DNA of 64,000 nt from Lachnospiraceae bacterium (GTDB lineage Bacteria; Bacillota; Clostridia; Lachnospirales; Lachnospiraceae), in assembly GCA_015056815.1 (NCBI GenBank), contig SVFN01000004.1, positions 1 to 64,000 of the forward strand. Direction: 5' to 3'. The notes under the pieces were generated by a model that was not told the DNA's origin, did not search any database, and saw nothing but the letters and a program-made list of their open reading frames with translations. A program made the translations under genes and the position numbers. Each line of letters starts with the position of its first letter. Within the stretch, counting starts at the first letter, position 1. Shown here in pieces: positions 61,404 to 64,000 of the stretch.

Positions 61404-62292
61404 TTCGTTTTTTTATACATTAAAGCAGGGCGTTATCAATATTTTCCGCAATAAGTGGTATTCTCTCGCATCTATGGCGACGATCAGCGCCTGTCTTTTG
61501 ATGTTTGGTATTTTTTATGCGATCGTAGCGAATTTTCAGTATATAGTCAAGACGGCAGAAGAAGGAGTGGCTGTTACCGTGTTCTTTGATCCGGACATCA
61601 GCGATGAACGTATCGCAGAGATCGGCACACTGATCGATAAACGTGCTGAGGTGTCAAAAGTCGAATATATTTCGGCGGAACAGGCGTGGGAAGGGTTCAA
61701 AGAAGAGTATTTAGGCGAGTATGCGGATGGATTTGGAGATGACAATCCGCTTAAGGATTCTGCCAATTTTGAAGTGTATCTGAATGATGTATCCATGCAG
61801 GCATCACTGGTCACATACCTGGAGTCGGTGGAAGGAGTCAGAGAGGTTCATAAGTCTGAACTGACGGCCAATACCCTGACAAACGTCAACATGTTAGTGG
61901 CGTATGTGTCCATCGGTATCATTGTGATTCTTCTGGCGGTTTCTATTTTCCTGATTTCCAATACTGTTACCATTGGTATTTCTGTCCGTAAGGAAGAGAT
62001 CAATATCATGAAATACATCGGTGCTACGGACTATTTTGTGCGTGCACCTTTCGTGATCGAGGGTATGCTGATCGGTCTGATCGGAGCGGCGATTCCGCTT
62101 GGCCTGATCCATATTCTGTACAACAATGTGATCGAATATATTTCCACCAGATTTTCCGTACTGGCCGGTCTGTTAAAATTTCTGACAGTGGAGACCTTAT
62201 TCAGGACACTGGTACCCGTGTCTGTAATTGTTGGCGTTGGGATCGGATTTTTGGGAAGTTTTATGACAGTGCGCAAACATATCCGTGTATGA
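61393..62292 (+). CDS. ftsX: Cell-division membrane protein FtsX
   Basis: The 299-aa membrane partner of FtsE, with an N-terminal segment, an extracellular loop (about residues 45-170) and three C-terminal helices. [20 protein letters not shown] at the start and the [20 protein letters not shown] region near 195 are typical. The external loop contacts M23-type hydrolases, and the next gene is such a hydrolase. Its start codon lies inside the end of ftsE. Confidence 0.96.
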   Translation: MKFSSFFYTLKQGVINIFRNKWYSLASMATISACLLMFGIFYAIVANFQYIVKTAEEGVAVTVFFDPDISDERIAEIGTLIDKRAEVSKVEYISAEQAWEGFKEEYLGEYADGFGDDNPLKDSANFEVYLNDVSMQASLVTYLESVEGVREVHKSELTANTLTNVNMLVAYVSIGIIVILLAVSIFLISNTVTIGISVRKEEINIMKYIGATDYFVRAPFVIEGMLIGLIGAAIPLGLIHILYNNVIEYISTRFSVLAGLLKFLTVETLFRTLVPVSVIVGVGIGFLGSFMTVRKHIRV

Positions 62293-62394
62293 TGATCAGA
62301 CAGACCATCGCTGGAAAGCGGAGACTGGCCGAATCTTAGGGAAATGGCAGGAATGTGTGCAGAGTAACATTAAGGAACACAAGGAGTCTGCAGG

Positions 62395-63636
62395 ATGACG
62401 AAAAAGAAATGGAAACAGCATATCTGTATGGCGTTGGCTATGATACTTCTCTTTAGCTGCGCCTGTCCGGTATTTGCTACGAATGCCTACCAGAAAAAGA
62501 AATCGGAGCTGTCCGGTGCCGAGAATAAAAAAGACTCACTGGAGGATAAGATTTCCAGGCTTCAGGATATGAAGGAGGAACTGGAATCTTCCAGACGGGA
62601 TCTGAGCTCCTATGTGACAGAACTGGATTCTGAATTAAACACAATGCAGGTTCAGATTTCCGAGCTTCAGACACTGGTGGAAGAAAAGGAAGAAGAGATA
62701 GCCAGGACACGTCAGGAGCTGATTCAGGCAAAAAAGGATTCCAGGAAGCAATACGAGCAGATGAAGAAACGGATTCGTTTTATGTACGAGCGGAGTGCTT
62801 CGACGTATATGGAGCTGATCCTTCATGCAAACAGTATTTCCGATATGCTCAACAAGGCGACCTATATCGAGAAACTGTCTTCTTATGACCGGGATATGCT
62901 GGACAAATATGAAGAAACCAAGAAGACCATTGTGAAGCTGCAAAATGTTCTGGAAGAGGAAAAGGTCGGCCTGGAAGCAACAGTGGCTGAAACAAAAGCG
63001 AATGAATCGACCATGCAGAAAATAGTGACGAGCAAGCAGGAAGAACTGGAGGCTTATGATGCAGACATAGCCAATAAAGAAGCGGCAATCAAGCAATATG
63101 AAGAGGATCTGGCAGATCAGGAAGCCTTGATACGTTCTCTGGAAGCCGCAGTAAAAGCTGCGGAGGAAGCTGCCGCAAAAGCGGCGGCAGCGGCAGCAGC
63201 GGCCGCTGCCGGAGGAGTATCCGGGAATGCAGTTGTTTATAATGGAGGCACATTTGCATGGCCTGCGCCGTCCTATACACGTATTTCGGATGATTACGGC
63301 TGGAGAACCCATCCGATCCTGGGAGTGAAACAGTTTCACAACGGAGTCGACATGGCAGCACCGTCAGGCTCACCGATCTTGGCGGCAGCAGACGGAGAAG
63401 TGATCGCGGCTTCTTACAGTGCGACCATGGGAAATTATATCATGATCAATCATGGAAGCGGACTGATCACAGTTTATATGCATGCGTCGTCTTTGCTGGT
63501 TTCCAATGGAGCAAAAGTTTCAAAAGGCCAGACGATTGCACTGGTGGGATCTACGGGACGTTCCACCGGAAGCCATCTGCATTTTACCGTACGGTTGAAC
63601 GGAGAATATGTAAGTCCATGGAATTATCTGAAATAG
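62395..63636 (+). CDS. M23-family peptidoglycan hydrolase (LytM domain) with long coiled coil
   Basis: A 413-aa exported protein: signal peptide (about 1-29, ALAMILLFSCACPVFATNAYQ), long coiled coil (about 33-265, typical of EnvC/PcsB-like FtsEX partners), an Ala-rich linker (about 255-275), and an LytM metallopeptidase domain (about 295-413) with zinc ligands H315 and D319 (FHNGVDMA) and HLHFTVRL (H394, H396). It likely cuts peptide cross-links and is switched on by FtsEX, as the gene order ftsE-ftsX-this gene indicates. The set is complete except for no evident hydrolase-specific SH3. Confidence 0.94.
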   Translation: MTKKKWKQHICMALAMILLFSCACPVFATNAYQKKKSELSGAENKKDSLEDKISRLQDMKEELESSRRDLSSYVTELDSELNTMQVQISELQTLVEEKEEEIARTRQELIQAKKDSRKQYEQMKKRIRFMYERSASTYMELILHANSISDMLNKATYIEKLSSYDRDMLDKYEETKKTIVKLQNVLEEEKVGLEATVAETKANESTMQKIVTSKQEELEAYDADIANKEAAIKQYEEDLADQEALIRSLEAAVKAAEEAAAKAAAAAAAAAAGGVSGNAVVYNGGTFAWPAPSYTRISDDYGWRTHPILGVKQFHNGVDMAAPSGSPILAAADGEVIAASYSATMGNYIMINHGSGLITVYMHASSLLVSNGAKVSKGQTIALVGSTGRSTGSHLHFTVRLNGEYVSPWNYLK

Positions 63637-63778
63637 GACACAGTCCGGAATGTGAAAAAGCGGAATGCGGCAGAAGCAAAATCCTGTATGCATTTTAGAT
63701 CGTGAGAGTGCATATAGTTTACCAAAAGCCGATTCGCAAAAACAAAAATAAGAAATAAAAAGATAGAAGGGAATTGCT

Positions 63779-64000
63779 TTGGATATCAATCAGAATGATT
63801 ATACGGAAAGGGAACAGATTGAAAGAGAAGTGTATGCGAAAAGGCAGAAACGGGCCAGCCGCAGCGCTTTTTTATGGGGAGTGACTGTAGGACTGATCGT
63901 AGCGCTGTGCATCAGCGGCGGTATGTATCTGTATTCCAGACAGCATTATAAACAGACATCAACGGATCAGAAATCAGAGAAACCACGTTCGGTCTTAGAC
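63779..64000 (+). CDS. Start of a membrane-anchored protein, cut by the window (possible S41 protease)
   Basis: A TTG at 63779, with AGAAGGG upstream, opens a frame running off the end: 74 codons, with a charged start (DINQNDYTEREQIEREVYAK), a membrane helix (residues about 33-54) and a polar stretch. In this gene order (ftsE-ftsX-M23) the next gene is often a carboxy-terminal processing (S41) protease with such an anchor; the present stretch is too short to confirm. Confidence 0.55.
   Translation, partial: MDINQNDYTEREQIEREVYAKRQKRASRSAFLWGVTVGLIVALCISGGMYLYSRQHYKQTSTDQKSEKPRSVLD

Overview
The window reads as ordinary chromosome of a low-to-mid GC Firmicute, most likely a Lachnospiraceae-type Clostridium. 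Reasons: the hrcA-grpE-dnaK-dnaJ-prmA-rsmE order behind a perfect CIRCE operator; a uvrC/hprK and rapZ-whiA-crh core; IreB, RuvX, a DUF1292-type protein and RNase J; type III glutamine synthetase; FtsEX with an M23 hydrolase; and strong AGGAGG ribosome sites with sigma-A type promoters. Only two genes (a cyclophilin at 9753-10274 and an HPr-like gene at 39970-40200) lie on the minus strand. I see no insertion sequence, prophage, CRISPR array or rRNA. One tRNA (Gln, anticodon CTG) is present.

Layout. 1-9308: uvrC, HPr kinase hprK, ROK glucokinase, murB, rapZ, whiA, a Crh-like HPr paralogue, a lipid-kinase-like protein and class II aldolase. This is a carbon-signalling and cell-envelope core. 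9309-11402: terminators, cyclophilin and a two-domain acetyltransferase. 11482-19416: a galactan/galactose locus. It holds a LacI-type regulator, an unrecognised 619-aa cytoplasmic protein overlapped by a tiny zinc-ribbon gene, a cytoplasmic GH53 endo-galactanase, galK and galT. The LacI gene and the 619-aa gene each have a promoter followed by a nearly identical CAAnCGnTTG operator. The 619-aa gene also has a structured leader of about 245 nt. This locus is the most likely place for undescribed biology in the window.

19581-28732: a SHOCT-like protein, an orphan sugar-binding-like lipoprotein, an MBOAT + SGNH O-acylation pair, an aminotransferase, a second membrane acyltransferase, a patatin-like hydrolase, UppP, and a histone-H1-like Lys/Ala-rich protein. 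28854-35999: heat-shock operon, then prmA and rsmE. 36100-39883: cysteine desulfurase, ThiI and a TrpB-like enzyme. 39970-46235 and on to 47537: HPr-like protein (minus), MtaB, IreB, RuvX, a DUF1292-type protein, RNase J, YlbF, a truncated MltG-like membrane protein, a TrmR-like methyltransferase and a TrhP-like U32 protein. Several of these concern tRNA wobble modification and RNA decay. 47697-49808: glutamine synthetase III, then tRNA-Gln. 50406-55052: a 1548-aa secreted LamG/Big_2/GH43/BspA-type protein. 55359-59383: XRE regulator, acyl-ACP thioesterase, CvfB-like S1 protein, a third HPr-like protein, a CAAX-type membrane protease and a divergent WecG/TagA-like protein. 59586-64000: a CdaR/PucR-type regulator, ftsE, ftsX, an M23 peptidase and the start of a membrane-anchored protein cut by the window edge.

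How the parts fit: the bifunctional HPr kinase plus three HPr-fold proteins that all lack the PEP-phosphorylated histidine but keep the regulatory serine (or an aligned one) suggest a Ser-phosphorylation signalling layer without phosphotransfer. The galactan locus would degrade imported galacto-oligosaccharides inside the cell (GH53), then feed galactose through GalK/GalT. The secreted GH43 protein may work on related side-chain glycans outside the cell, although it is 31 kb away. All functional statements rest on reading motifs and gene order; no database search was run.
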